Source: Pseudorasbora parva
Taxonomy: Eukaryota; Chordata; Actinopteri; Cypriniformes; Gobionidae
NCBI RefSeq assembly: GCF_024679245.1
Contig: NC_090185.1
Location: 25,488,926 to 25,552,925, forward strand
DNA: 64,000 bases
Reading direction: 5' to 3'
Positions within the stretch are counted from its first letter, which is position 1. Every line of letters starts with the position of its first letter. The translations under genes and the position numbers were made by a program. A model generated the notes under the pieces. The model saw nothing but the letters and a program-made list of their open reading frames with translations, was not told the DNA's origin and made no database searches. Of this stretch, positions 39,594 through 45,764 are shown in pieces.

Positions 39594-39741
39594 TTTAGGC
39601 AAAAAATCACCAGTAATAAATAAAATGAATTCATTAATTAAAAACCCATTGCCAATCAATTAAAAACAACAAAATGTTGTACTTACATAGGACCAGGCAT
39701 AGGGCCAAAACCAAGGGCCCTAGCTCAAAAAATCTCGCCAT
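738..39741 (-). CDS. Partial split gene: mucin-like cell-surface protein (model spanning many phase-1 exons)
   Basis: Composite model read from splice signals on the minus strand. The order is: signal-peptide exon (39687-39781), then the A/B exon array (32447 down to 15292), then STP and micro-exons between 8583 and 738. Every accepted exon lies between a pyrimidine-rich AG acceptor and a GT donor, has a length divisible by three, and starts with two bases and ends with one base of split codons. The product would be a secreted or membrane-bound, heavily O- and N-glycosylated stalk. If all 53 array exons were joined the array alone would give about 1529 residues. No transmembrane or enzymatic exon is seen, so the 3' end must lie beyond the left edge. 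The design resembles alternatively spliced ectodomain exons of leukocyte phosphatase CD45 or a sialomucin; identity is inference. No transcript evidence is available here. Confidence 0.6.
866..883 (-). CDS. Phase-1 micro-exon, copy 1
   Basis: An 18-bp segment lies between a pyrimidine-rich acceptor (CTTTCACTTTCAACAG) and a strong donor (GTAAGTG) on the minus strand. It reads SQQDN with split codons at both ends (2+15+1), the same phase as every other exon of the model. It sits 83 bp upstream of the STP exon in the same block. The small size makes it uncertain alone, but the donor is the best consensus match in the block. Confidence 0.5.
1129..1773. repeat. CCAAT-box minisatellite, array 1
   Basis: Tandem repeat of a 41-bp unit (46 bp when an extra CTCTG or CTCTA is present) of the form CTCTGATTGGTCAAATGGCT followed by CAGTCTGTTGTGATTGGTCTA. 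Each unit contains two GATTGG motifs, the reverse of the CCAAT box (ACCAATC; with one of them GACCAATCAGAG). ORFs across it are a by-product of the repeat. Confidence 0.95.
1774..2010. repeat. Spacer between minisatellite and next block (copy 1)
   Basis: A ~237-bp segment beginning GGGAATGTGATAAGT is repeated almost base for base at 6661-6897. It always joins the end of a CCAAT minisatellite to the next exon-bearing block, so block, minisatellite and spacer together form a higher-order duplication unit. No coding signal was seen in it. Confidence 0.85.
2110..2154 (-). CDS. Ser/Thr-rich exon (STP exon), copy 2
   Basis: Same 45-bp sequence, acceptor and donor as 738-782; phase 1 at both ends, no stop codon in the gene frame. 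Confidence 0.65.
2238..2255 (-). CDS. Phase-1 micro-exon, copy 2
   Basis: Same 18-bp sequence, CAACAG acceptor and GTAAGTG donor as 866-883. Confidence 0.5.
3396..5042 (+). mobile_element. Tc1-like DNA transposon, complete ends, inactivated transposase
   Basis: 1647 bp with perfect 27-bp terminal inverted repeats (3396-3422 and 5016-5042, starting CAGTCCCTGACAAAAGTCTT), flanked by TA on both sides (3394-3395, 5043-5044), the Tc1/mariner target duplication. It inserted inside the CCAAT minisatellite, so it is younger than that array. It encodes a broken transposase at 3739-4741. Intact termini mean it could still be moved if a matching transposase existed elsewhere in the genome; that is inference. 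Confidence 0.95.
3739..4741 (+). pseudogene. Tc1-like transposase pseudogene (one stop, one frameshift)
   Basis: Starts MPKIHPETK with an N-terminal paired-like helix-turn-helix region (residues ~10-110) and a GRP-type motif (RSGRP), followed by the DDE catalytic core. Catalytic motifs seen are FSDESS (first Asp), QQDGAPSH (second Asp) and SPDMNIIEHMW (Glu). I count 35 residues between the second Asp and the Glu, so a DD35E rather than the common DD34E spacing. Two lesions are visible. A TGA at 3946-3948 sits where the family usually has Arg (CGA to TGA, a CpG-type transition), and an extra base in the G-run 4313-4317 shifts the frame just after MVWG. The reading resumes one frame over and ends at TAA 4739-4741. 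Total length, about 334 codons, matches full-length Tc1 transposases. Confidence 0.93.
6661..6897. repeat. Spacer between minisatellite and next block (copy 2)
   Basis: Near-perfect copy of 1774-2010 (for example AAGTCGTGG here against AAGTTGTGG there), again linking minisatellite and block. Confidence 0.85.
6997..7041 (-). CDS. Ser/Thr-rich exon (STP exon), copy 3
   Basis: Same 45-bp sequence and splice signals as 738-782, phase 1 at both ends. Confidence 0.65.
7125..7142 (-). CDS. Phase-1 micro-exon, copy 3
   Basis: Same 18-bp sequence, acceptor and GTAAGTG donor as 866-883. Confidence 0.5.
7412..7778. repeat. CCAAT-box minisatellite, array 3
   Basis: About eight units of the same 41/46-bp repeat, some degenerate (GGCTCAGGTTGTTG, TGATTTTATTGG). 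It ends where truncated block copy 4 begins. This is the oldest-looking edge of the amplification. Confidence 0.93.
7785..7954. repeat. Exon-bearing block, copy 4, truncated
   Basis: Matches the first ~170 bp of the other blocks, then breaks off at GAAAGAATAT into unrelated sequence, so it keeps the STP exon but not the micro-exon. Confidence 0.85.
7880..7921 (-). CDS. Ser/Thr-rich exon (STP exon), copy 4, one codon shorter
   Basis: Aligns to the 45-bp STP exons but lacks exactly three bases just before the donor, so the frame and the 1-1 phase are preserved. Acceptor ATTGCAG and donor GTAACG are intact. The frame-preserving deletion is mild support for coding constraint. Confidence 0.6.
8110..8130 (-). 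CDS. Diverged micro-exon, 21 bp
   Basis: Homologous in context to the 18-bp micro-exons. The acceptor is CACTTTCCACAG and the donor GTATGTG, and the 21-bp body reads STGSAE with phase 1 at both ends (2+18+1). Flanking sequence (AAGTGACAC before the donor, ATTATGCAACTGAACTTTTA beyond) matches the blocks at low identity. This shows the exon pair existed before the recent block amplification. Confidence 0.45.
8566..8583 (-). CDS. Diverged STP exon, 18 bp, possibly decayed
   Basis: Lies in a block-like context (GCATGATAGAAGAATGGAGGT at 8467 on) with donor GTAACC and the nearest acceptor ACTTCAG. The body reads SPTPK with phase 1 at both ends. Compared with the 45-bp exons the original acceptor position has lost its AG, so it may use a downstream AG or be dead. 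Confidence 0.3.
9690..10060. repeat. Dispersed teleost repeat (same family as 58565-58995)
   Basis: Contains GGAAGTAATGTAAACTGCAA, CTGGCCACAAGAGACAGGCT and ATGTTTACAGCCTGGTACAA. I recognise these as a repeat common in fish genomes; the 58.6-kb copy shares the family in the opposite orientation (AACATGGGGCTC, CTGCTGTAAAGTTGGC). The 130-codon minus-strand ORF over it is a by-product. Confidence 0.6.
10490..11080. mobile_element. Palindromic MITE, copy 1 (ends eroded)
   Basis: A long imperfect inverted repeat: GATGGCTCAGACAGGCCTTC at 10531 on reappears reversed around 11025-11050, and GCGATGGGCCGATTTCAAAA (10702) pairs with the reverse of 10882-10903. The centre is rich in ATTCATGATTCGGATCG-type sub-palindromes. 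Same family as 50950-51250 and 59024-59735. Non-autonomous foldback element, no coding content. Confidence 0.85.
11260..11382. repeat. Exact triplicate of a 41-bp unit
   Basis: Three identical copies (11260-11300, 11301-11341, 11342-11382) of a unit starting TGTTGATATTTATGATTTAT and ending ACATACAT. Perfect identity means recent expansion and probable length polymorphism. Confidence 0.95.
11383..12341. other. AT-rich DNA, no gene seen
   Basis: Homopolymer-rich, many short A/T runs, no splice-bracketed coding segment found. The right end (ATTAATCGCGATT) is the target into which the LINE inserted. Confidence 0.5.
12371..13942 (-). pseudogene. LINE reverse transcriptase, broken
   Basis: Segments in several frames: VGPDDTPVEVWKCLGE and PEEWRRSVLVPIFKNKGD (RT fingers), GIKLMSHTMKLWERVVEARL, then GLHQGSALSPFLFAVVMDRL (motif B) and MMFADDIVICSES, the FADD catalytic box. 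The C-terminal tail has RWFGHVQRR and RRSRGRPKRRFMDVV. Stops near 13493 and frame changes near 13330, 12928 and 12582 show decay. Confidence 0.88.
14290..14814 (-). pseudogene. LINE endonuclease fragment
   Basis: Reads GADLNGRVGEGNSGDEEV, then HRVTYKSGGRSTQVDYILCR and SVARQHRMVVCKM, the Asp/Asn and Asp/His motifs of AP-like LINE endonucleases as in RTE elements. An in-frame TAA at 14620-14622 replaces a sense codon just after LVDFA; the frame continues unchanged after it. The N-terminal catalytic Glu region is absent because of 5' truncation. Confidence 0.85.
14816..15062. other. AT-rich junction, no gene seen
   Basis: Continuation of the ATTAATCG repeat (GATGTGATTAATCGTGATTA) into poly-A/T tracts; nothing coding. 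Confidence 0.5.
15063..15240 (-). pseudogene. Relic half-unit at the left edge of the exon array
   Basis: Homologous to an exon-A half-unit: GACTGCAAGACAGTCTGTCA then GGGAAATGCAAGGTCATTTG. On the minus strand the acceptor TTCCCTTAAG survives and opens ACA GGG TCC TTA CCA, but the normal GTAATG donor is replaced by GTTATG and the implied exon length (37) is not a multiple of three. It looks like a decayed exon marking the older boundary of the amplification. Confidence 0.55.
15292..15405 (-). CDS. Representative mucin-like exon B (114 bp)
   Basis: Between acceptor CTTGCTTTTCCCTTTAG and donor GTAATGATTAG on the minus strand. Reads AKGPSSSLTKTPENTTTHTT followed by PENTTAHATSETQTSSAI, 38 residues with split first and last codons (phase 1-1). 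It contains two tandem 9-residue repeats of the TPENTT type, each with an Asn-Thr-Thr N-glycosylation sequon, and about half Ser/Thr/Pro, consistent with an extended O-glycosylated stalk. Copies vary mainly at the codons after ENTT (GCA, ACA, GTA, ATA). Confidence 0.75.
15669..15725 (-). CDS. Representative mucin-like exon A (57 bp)
   Basis: Minus-strand exon with the same acceptor as B and donor GTAATGATTAC. Reads (A)TGPSPALTTPETTTSSED, 19 residues, phase 1-1. It shares start (GP-S) and end (SS) with exon B, and its flanking introns are homologous at their 3' ends, so A and B descend from one ancestral exon. Common variants change one Thr to Lys (ACA/AAA before TCA TCT). Confidence 0.75.
29180..29320 (-). 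CDS. Expanded exon B with an extra 9-residue repeat (141 bp)
   Basis: The only B exon with three TPENT-type repeats (HTTPENTTAHATPENTNAHA) instead of two. The added segment is 27 bp, exactly nine codons, and leaves phase 1-1 intact. Confidence 0.75.
29741..30008. mobile_element. Nested AT-rich MITE
   Basis: 268 bp with terminal inverted repeats CCCTTACGAAA / TTTCGTAAGGG and a core dominated by AATATATTG/CAATATATT motifs. It lies within the MITE at 29442-30703. I could not settle a target duplication. Confidence 0.7.
30066..30108. repeat. Short tandem repeat (GTCGGTTAAACAG x3)
   Basis: Three copies of a 13-bp unit in the right part of the Harbinger-like MITE. Confidence 0.9.
32391..32447 (-). 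CDS. First (most 5') exon A of the array
   Basis: Standard 57-bp exon A in an A-A junction (the next exon, 32065-32121, is also A). Upstream of it the half-unit is diverged (CATTTTAGAAAGTCCACTAC), showing this is the edge of the homogenised array. The acceptor is GCTTTTCCCTTTAG. Confidence 0.72.
32760..32960 (-). pseudogene. Relic half-unit at the right edge of the exon array
   Basis: Diverged copy of a half-unit (GTCAAAAGAGGATAATCATT, GCTAAAGGAAAATGCCAG, TAGCAAGCTGTACACTTT). On the minus strand the acceptor GGCATTTTCCTTTAG is excellent, followed by TCC ACC TCC TTG, but the donor position reads GCAATG and the implied length breaks the phase. Probably a dead exon older than the homogenised array. 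Confidence 0.5.
33005..33190. repeat. Dispersed repeat of the 'TAACGCATTAC' type (pair with 48235-48525)
   Basis: Rich in AAGTAACTAGTAAAGTAATG-type motifs. A longer relative with both orientations lies at 48235-48525. I recognise it as a common teleost transposon-derived family; no coding content. Confidence 0.6.
33531..34060. repeat. Diverged tandem repeat, about 160-bp unit
   Basis: GGATGATCTT...CCAGCA.GC...TCAGTGT...ATAATGGCGGC recurs at 33531, 33775 and 33934. The first two copies are spaced further apart because a small MITE (33680-33760) is inserted. No ORF of note. Confidence 0.8.
33680..33760. mobile_element. Mini-MITE (hairpin), related to 51342-51411
   Basis: About 80 bp with inverted arms (AGGGTGATTGGGACACT / AGTGTCCCAATCACCTTGAA). 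It interrupts the repeat at 33531-34060; the uninterrupted copy reads ACATATATCAGG at the same point. Confidence 0.75.
34100..36900. other. Intron-like single-copy DNA; no exon supported
   Basis: Lies between the signal-peptide exon and the exon array of the minus-strand gene. I looked for minus-strand segments with a pyrimidine-rich acceptor and a GT donor in phase 1 and found none convincing. 34680-34930 is more GC-rich and contains the ETS/RUNX-like sites annotated separately. 36430-36560 resembles the MITE at 62562-62735. Confidence 0.45.
34807..34822 (-). promoter_or_regulatory. Adjacent RUNX and ETS motif pair
   Basis: The minus strand reads ACAGGAAGCTGTGGTT: an ETS core (GGAA) followed by a perfect RUNX site (TGTGGTT). 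The pair lies in a GC-richer patch about 2.4 kb upstream of the first array exon. Such pairs are typical of blood-cell enhancers; function here is inference. Confidence 0.3.
36914..36931 (+). repeat. Three TTAGGG repeats
   Basis: TTAGGG x3 followed by GGTTAAATG. Too short to claim a telomere fusion; such runs are frequent in fish transposon ends. Confidence 0.9.
37640..37835. mobile_element. Solo end of a TTAA-type MITE
   Basis: Contains GGAACGACATGAGGGTGAGT and GACGAACTAACCCTTTTAA, the terminal region of the same broad MITE type as 59024-59735. The preceding CACAATATGGAAAGGTGCAA part is repeat-like as well. Confidence 0.65.
37836..39532. other. No gene seen; intron-like DNA
   Basis: AT-rich apart from 38080-38200 and 38860-39020. 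A GGAAGTGGT motif (ETS with partial RUNX site) is at about 38142. 38690-38800 resembles a common fish repeat (AAAAATGGTTCTTCTC). No supported exon. Confidence 0.4.
39533..39592. repeat. (CA)n microsatellite
   Basis: About 29 uninterrupted CA repeats immediately 3' of the signal-peptide exon's donor region on the gene strand (within its intron). Confidence 0.97.
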
Positions 39742-39781
39742 ATCCAAGGGTTCAAACGCCTCGTCTAAGACACCATATGTC
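39687..39781 (-). CDS. Signal-peptide exon of the minus-strand gene
   Basis: A 95-bp minus-strand segment between acceptor GTGTCTGTTTCAAATAG and a near-perfect donor GTAAGTA. ATG at 39741-39739 has a purine at -3 and G at +4. It opens MARFFELGPLVLALCLVL: a short polar start, then a hydrophobic core, as in a signal peptide. The coding part is 55 bases, so the exon ends after the first base of a codon (phase 1), exactly what the array exons need (T+CT = Ser). A tiny upstream ORF (39776-39765, three codons and stop) precedes the main ATG in the leader. It is the only segment I found upstream of the array with these combined properties. The link to the array is inferred from strand, phase and order. 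Confidence 0.65.
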
Positions 39782-39929
39782 CTATTTGAAACAGACACAG
39801 ATCTGGGTTAACCATCAGAATGCGTAATGGCTTTCTGGTCTCTCTTTCTCCGTTTTCATATAATCTTACGTGTTCTTATGCGTCTAATCAGTCGTTCCTG
39901 TTGCCGGTGAGCGTTCACCTTAAAAAAAA

Positions 39930-40030
39930 AACCTTAAGCTGTTTTTTGTGTCTAGAGACAGCAGAGCAGTGCCAGAGACACTCTCCCCTTCAGCTTTGCG
40001 TTAAGGCCCTTTCTTAACAGGAAGTTGCAT
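39930..40030 (-). promoter_or_regulatory. Candidate TATA-less promoter / 5' leader with ETS site
   Basis: About 150-250 bp upstream of the signal-peptide exon. An ETS-type site, ACAGGAAGTT on the plus strand (40017-40026), precedes a GC-balanced stretch. Possible first-exon donors on the minus strand are TTAAG|GTTTTT or TTAAG|GTGAAC (around 39920). I see no TATA box. The call is weak and rests on position. Confidence 0.3.
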
Positions 40031-40399
40031 TTTCATCTACGCCACACATCTCTCGCCTTGCACTGTGTCATGTCCTTCACATGGGAAATGAGAGAAAATT
40101 ATCTCATTTTTGCTTTTGCTTTTTTGACGACAACGACGACCTGCATCAATAGCGAGAGCAGAAGATGTGGATTTTGAATTAAAATCCCTTTCATCTCAAA
40201 GCAAGAAATGTTACATAACTTTACTGATCAAAGCATCACCAAAACCTCTTTCAGTGAATATACTGAGTAATTAAATTAGCCAGACGCAATATTAGCATTA
40301 GCACAATAAATATCAATAATTTCGGAAGTCTATAGGCAAATCCAAGGACTAGCAGTTAAAATATACAGTACATATATATTTTTATAAATACTTAATTTT

Positions 40400-40603
40400 A
40401 CACACACACACCACACATGAACCCTGCCCCTAAACGTACCCATCACAGGAAACATTCTGCATTTTTACATTTTCAAAAAAACTCATCCTGTATGATTTAT
40501 AAGCCTTTTGAAGTGGGGACATGGGGAAATGTCCTCATATTTCACCCTCTTCTGTAATACCTATGTCATTATACACATTTGTGTCCTGATATGTCACAAA
40601 AAC
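40400..40603. mobile_element. Microsatellite-associated MITE, copy 1
   Basis: A diverged copy, inverted relative to 46639-46896, ending in ATGTCACAAAAACAAGCACA directly against a CA tract. It shares CATTTGTGTCCT, AATACCTATGTC, CCCCTAAACGTACCCATCAC and GCATTTTTAC. Confidence 0.7.
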
Positions 40604-40604
40604 A

Positions 40605-40650
<46 letters not shown>

Positions 40651-40656
40651 CACACA
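40604..40656. repeat. (CA)n microsatellite
   Basis: About 25 CA repeats with one GC interruption (CACGCACACA). It joins the MITE on the left to a Tc1 fragment on the right. Confidence 0.95.
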
Positions 40657-40659
40657 TGC

Positions 40660-41070
40660 GCTTCCATAAAAGGGTGTCATAGTCTGAAACAATGATTGGG
40701 TAGATGGTTTGTGCCAGAACCCAAGGTTACACATAGTGCATCCTGGTGCCATGTGTTCCCCGGGTAAGCGACGCCGACGCACACGCACCTGGCCATCCAC
40801 GTGATGTAAAAGAAAACGTGATTCATCAGACCAGGCCACCTTCTTCCACTGCCCTGTGGTCTAGTTCTGATGCTCACGTGACCACTGTTGGAGCTTTCGG
40901 CGGTGGACAGGGGTCAGCATGGGCTCTCTCACTGGTCCTCGTCTATGAAGCCCCATACACAACAAACTGAGATGCACTGTGTATTCTAACACCTTTCTAA
41001 CAGAACCAGCATTAACTTCTGAGATCGAACCCCACGGGCCAGCTCCCCATTTGCATCAATGATCCTTGAA
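40660..41070 (-). mobile_element. Tc1-like transposase fragment (second, unrelated family)
   Basis: On the minus strand it reads AWSDESRFLLHHVDGQVRV and RRLPGEHMAPGC, the first catalytic Asp region of a Tc1 transposase. Upstream the fragment WTTGQWKKV-like coding lies in another frame. Only the middle of the gene is kept: no terminal repeats, no second Asp or Glu motif, frame broken. It is unlike the element at 3396. Confidence 0.85.
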
Positions 41071-41764
41071 AACTTTTGAAAACCGGGTTTCAAATTGCAA
41101 GTAGGCAGTGTAATACAGCGTTTTTAATCGTTTTCAATGATCTGTGTGAATGGGGATCGTTTTTCAAAACTTTTCAAAAACAAATTTTGTACATCACTGT
41201 TATCACCATGTGCCATCACACACACTGTAGGCCAAAGTGTGGAAGCACATTAGCATTTTAACACTTCTGGTTCCCTTTTCCCAAAGTCAATGGGTTTTTT
41301 GAATGGGGTTTTGGTTAAATGGCTAAAATGAGGTTTGTTGATAACACAAACAACACAAGCTCAAGACACTTTCACAGTTTATTCTACCACATAAAATACA
41401 TCAGTATTACCCCTCGTGATTATTTGAAGCTGTTACATGTCTTGAAAAAGGTGGTTGCTAACAAATTGTGGACTACAGAGACTGTCGGGGACATTAAACG
41501 TCATCAGGACGAACAGATCAACTCAATCAGCCTTTACAGCCTCATTATGCTTATAATTGTGCTCTTATAAACTATTTTAACTCACACTTTCTGGTAAAAT
41601 GTTTTTAGATAAAAAGTTGTCTGAAGCTTACTGGTGGTGACAATACATTTTTGAGACTGGTGTAGTTCGTTTATAGCATACCTTTAGCTTTTGACTTCTG
41701 AATTTAGGCTTGGATAGACAAAATGTGTATCATAAATGATTGATGATCACGGAGTTTGTTTTTG

Positions 41765-41877
41765 CGATTATCCAAAAGCCTATGGGAAAATACTACGGGG
41801 TTTTTCTCGAGGGAACCGGTGTGATGCTAACTGCCGATTGGCCTACAAAGTGACGCCATACCTGCACCAATCTATTG
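41765..41877 (+). repeat. Dispersed repeat, copy 2 (pair with 230-343)
   Basis: Same family and orientation as 230-343. Confidence 0.8.
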
Positions 41878-44800
41878 GGATGTTCACTAAGGCCAACTAA
41901 TAACCTTAGTAAAAATGCACCCGAAATGCCGCATGTTAACATTTTTTGGATTAAAATATGATCAACACAGAAGAAAATATGAGATGAAAGTGTTTAACAC
42001 ATTTTCTTATTTAATCTATAATTAGATCCTAAAGTGTGAATGTAAGAGGGACGAAATACAAGCACACATTCACATAAGTCATCAAGAAAATCAGCCTGGG
42101 TTGTGTTTCCCAAAATCACTGCAAGCCTTTTGGGAAATTGTTGGCAATTTTTCTACCATCAACTTAGACTTACAATGCTTTTGGGAAACGCAGCCCTGAA
42201 TGGGTAGATCGAAATTAAACGGAGTTGCAAACTAATGATCTGTGAGCGAGATGGGTGTTAGTAACCAGCCTGGTCTTTTAAATTAAGACACTTCTGTGTT
42301 TGCGACCTTTCTGATAACTGCGGTTTATACTGAGAATTGTCTTACGGTCCAAAATGGTGACTATTAATAAACTCCCAACCCAGCGATGTGACTTAGCCTC
42401 TTCCTTTGTAGTACCAAGTATTGTAGATTTTACCATCGCTTCCTTAAATAGCATTTCGCTGTCACTTTGTGTCTTTAATGGTGTTATTAAACTGTAACTC
42501 TTTGTGAATACAGTCATGGCTAAAGCTGTTTGTAGCCTTTAACTGAAGTGTGATATAGCATAAATATATTGTATTTCAAGATCTTTAATACACTGATTTG
42601 CAAGCTTAAAATGACAAACTGAATGTTTTGTGAAAAGAAAAATGCCTAGTGTGCACAAAAAGTTTTTGGTATTGATATTTTTTCCCCTAAATATCCATAA
42701 ATGACTCAATGGTGACATCAAACTTAAACATTTTCTTCTCTCGCAAAGCTTACAAAACTTGAGCAGAGTTGCTTCTCGGTTATTTCTCACTTTCCAAGCC
42801 CTCTGCATGTAGGCAGCGCTGCAAGATACCACTTCCTTGCCTGTTCTTTTTTTCTCCCCTCTCTTTTTTTGGTTTCCCGCCTGTTTGAGGAAGTAGCACA
42901 GAGACAAAGAGGCGTGCAAAGATGAAAACGTAAAGTGACAACCTACCGACTGTATGAAGAGATACCAGAGTAAGATAGTACTGAACTTCAAATATCAGAG
43001 AGATCGATTGTCAATAAAGAGAATTCAAAGAGATTGATGAGAATTCAAGACCAAATCTAAAACAGAAGTAATGTAAGAATTACACTGGTGTGTAAATTCC
43101 TCTTTTCCTTCTCTTTAGTACTTTAAGAAAAACTGTAGACAAATGTCTTCCTTTTTTTTCTGTCACTCACATAACTTAATGCTCAGAAGATGCATGCCGG
43201 AGACTATACAAACAACTTCCTGCTAAAACTTGTGCCACTCATTCCAAGCACAGTATGAATGTGTATATGCTAAATATATTTGCCTTGATGAGTATTTAAA
43301 ACAGTTTCATCACTTGAAACTAAAACACATTACAGCTGGCCAAACTGAAGAAAATGTATGAAGCGTAAAACAAGGAATATAACCTCAAACACAATCAATA
43401 GTAGGTGATGGGTAGCTGGCTGGCTCAAATGGTGATCAACCACTTCCTGCAGTAAAAGCACCTTTGCAATTTTGCACAAGCAAATAGGCCACACAATCAG
43501 AAACCCCACCCACATTAATACACACTCTTATAGACAATGATTAATTCTAGCACTGTGGTGAAGCAATAAAACCCACTAGTGCAGCTACTTGCTAAAAACT
43601 ATGTAAGAATGGCACATTGCAGTAGCATATTCTAGCACCTGGAGTGTCAACATTGTTGACTGTGGTTGCGAGTGTGTTTAACGATAAATCAAAAGTATGT
43701 TTTTACATTTCTGAAGAAAAGGTGAGTAGCAAATCTCGCTAGCATGCTGGAGTCATGTGTTAGCTAGAGGGTATAGGTTAAACTAATAGGTTAATCAGCT
43801 AGCAGTATGCTAAGCTAGGAAAGTGATAGTTTGCAAAACGTAAGCAATCTACACTGTAAACCTGACTAAGAAATGTAAAGTTTAAGCAAGCAGAACTTGC
43901 AGATTTTTATTTTATACAGGATGCTGCAACAGTTTTACATCATTGGTTATAGTCACTTTTTTCTGGCCTTTTAGCTCAAATATCATTGAATTGTGATTTG
44001 CTATTGATGTTTATTTGGTTCTGTTCCTTAAACCTATCTTAGTAAAGCGACCATGGGTGTTGGAAACCCATTAAATGAAAAATGATTGTTTTTATTATGT
44101 CTGTTGCTCAAACAATGTAGGATGTTAGTTTAGCTCAAATCTATATAACCTCAAGTTGCAACAGAAATAGTAATGCTAGCATTTGCAAACTCTGCTAATA
44201 CACATTTTAGTATAACCATTTTATTTGTAGGCTACAACATGAACTATATTTCATTCTTTAGATTGTCTTTATAGTGTGAGCACCTTGCTGACATAATCTT
44301 AATTTTAGGCTTTTAAGTGCATGGGAAGAACACTGAAATTCTAGGCTACTTTCAGCTAACTTAAATTATGCTAAGCTAACTATCATTTGATCACAATTTT
44401 TGGTCTAACCTGTGTGTGGACAGAAAATAACTACACATGTACCAATTAATTCTGCTGGTTACCATTCCCTGTTTTGTTCAACCTTTCAACCTTTCGAGGG
44501 ACTGCTTCAGGACAAAACCAGCCCTCTGACCTGAAAGAAATCTTTGTTGCTCTTGCAACCATATTTATCATGTTTCATTGCTGTCTGGCACTGGTCCACA
44601 CAATGGTGTACAGCCTGCGTGCATAAACATCTCAGGGGCATGGCGTTGTGTGCTAAGCATCCCAATGCTGTGCGATATGGTATGCCAGATTAAGGTCAAT
44701 GCGCCGCAAATCATAGTATGCATAAAATAGTGTGCCACAATGAGTACATTTATTTTGTGTGACCCAGGACTTTAGTATATATTTATATGCAATTTCAGAA

Positions 44801-45130
44801 TTACATATTACTATTGAAATGCTGCTGAATACACTGTAAACCCAAACGCTCACAATAAAAGGTTAGAGTAGAGCCAACTCAATTTAAACAAATGAGTTCA
44901 ATCAAATTACTTTATTTATGACTTTTGAGTTCTCAAAACTGACACATTTTAAGTTATCTGAATTATTTAATTGTTTTGAGCTTTATGAACATGTTTCTTT
45001 TAATTTAGACTAATTTAAAGCTACACTGTAACTTTTTTAGTTTATTCTTAGCTAAAAACACTTAGTTCTTTCAAAAATATATGTGTTCATTAATGTATAT
45101 TTACTTCTTTCAAGTAATAAAGTATTCACT
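41878..45130. other. No gene seen; unique DNA with possible blood-type regulatory motifs
   Basis: No supported coding exon. Minus-strand ORFs at 42539-42991 and 43330-43515 lack a credible ATG context or family. 42820-42910 contains ETS motifs (CAAGGAAGTGGT on the minus strand, GAGGAAGTAG on the plus strand), and 43438-43450 holds an ETS-RUNX composite. 44832-45060 has two ACACTGTAAAC/ACACTGTAAC stretches typical of MITE ends. Confidence 0.4.
43438..43450 (-). promoter_or_regulatory. ETS-RUNX composite motif
   Basis: The minus strand reads GCAGGAAGTGGTT, close to the composite bound jointly by ETS and RUNX factors in lymphoid enhancers. It lies about 3.7 kb upstream of the signal-peptide exon. 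A motif alone is weak evidence. Confidence 0.3.
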
Positions 45131-45548
45131 TAAGTTTATAATATGCCATTGAAAATCCATACGGGTGAGGGGTTCGGATGCCGGTCGCCATGTTGCCCCT
45201 CCATCTTAAAAGTACATTAGCCATAGAGGGACATACCCATAAATTCAAGCTTCGCTTTTCGCGTTTTACCACTCAATGGCACTCATTAAACGAGGTCGAA
45301 CTGGAAGCCATGTTAATCTTGGACTAAATCGGCCACCATAGGAGATAAAACGAAATCGGAATTAATGAACAGAAACTAATATTCACTGGATTGACATATA
45401 CCTTTACACCGCTAGATGGGGGAAAATATAAAATGAAAATATCACACAGCTTTAAACATAAACTGGGCTGGGATTTCTATTTCCCAGCATGCTTTGCCCT
45501 GACACTTAAAAACAGAGAGTAAATGCTAATTAAACGTTTTATAATGTA
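45131..45548. other. Repeat-like DNA, no gene seen
   Basis: Contains GGTCGCCATGTTGCCCCTCC and related segments that look like a dispersed fish repeat; no coding signal. Confidence 0.35.

Positions 45549-45638
<90 letters not shown>
45549..45638. repeat. (GT)n microsatellite, ~45 units
   Basis: Continuous GT repeats with one TT interruption (GTTTGTG) near 45620. Confidence 0.97.
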
Positions 45639-45764
45639 AAGATTAATGTTAAATTGGAGATTTAGTAGTGTAATGCCTAATCCTGGCTTAATCTAAGCCT
45701 TGAATGTAAAACCAGGCCTTAATTGTGTAGATATATTAAATTAATTATAAGTAATATTAAAGGG

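Noticed and set aside
42539..42991. Minus-strand ORF beginning KFSTILLWYLFIQSVG as a signal-peptide exon
   Set aside because: The frame has no ATG at that point (the first codon is TTG, just after a stop) and no matching phase-1 donor after the hydrophobic stretch.
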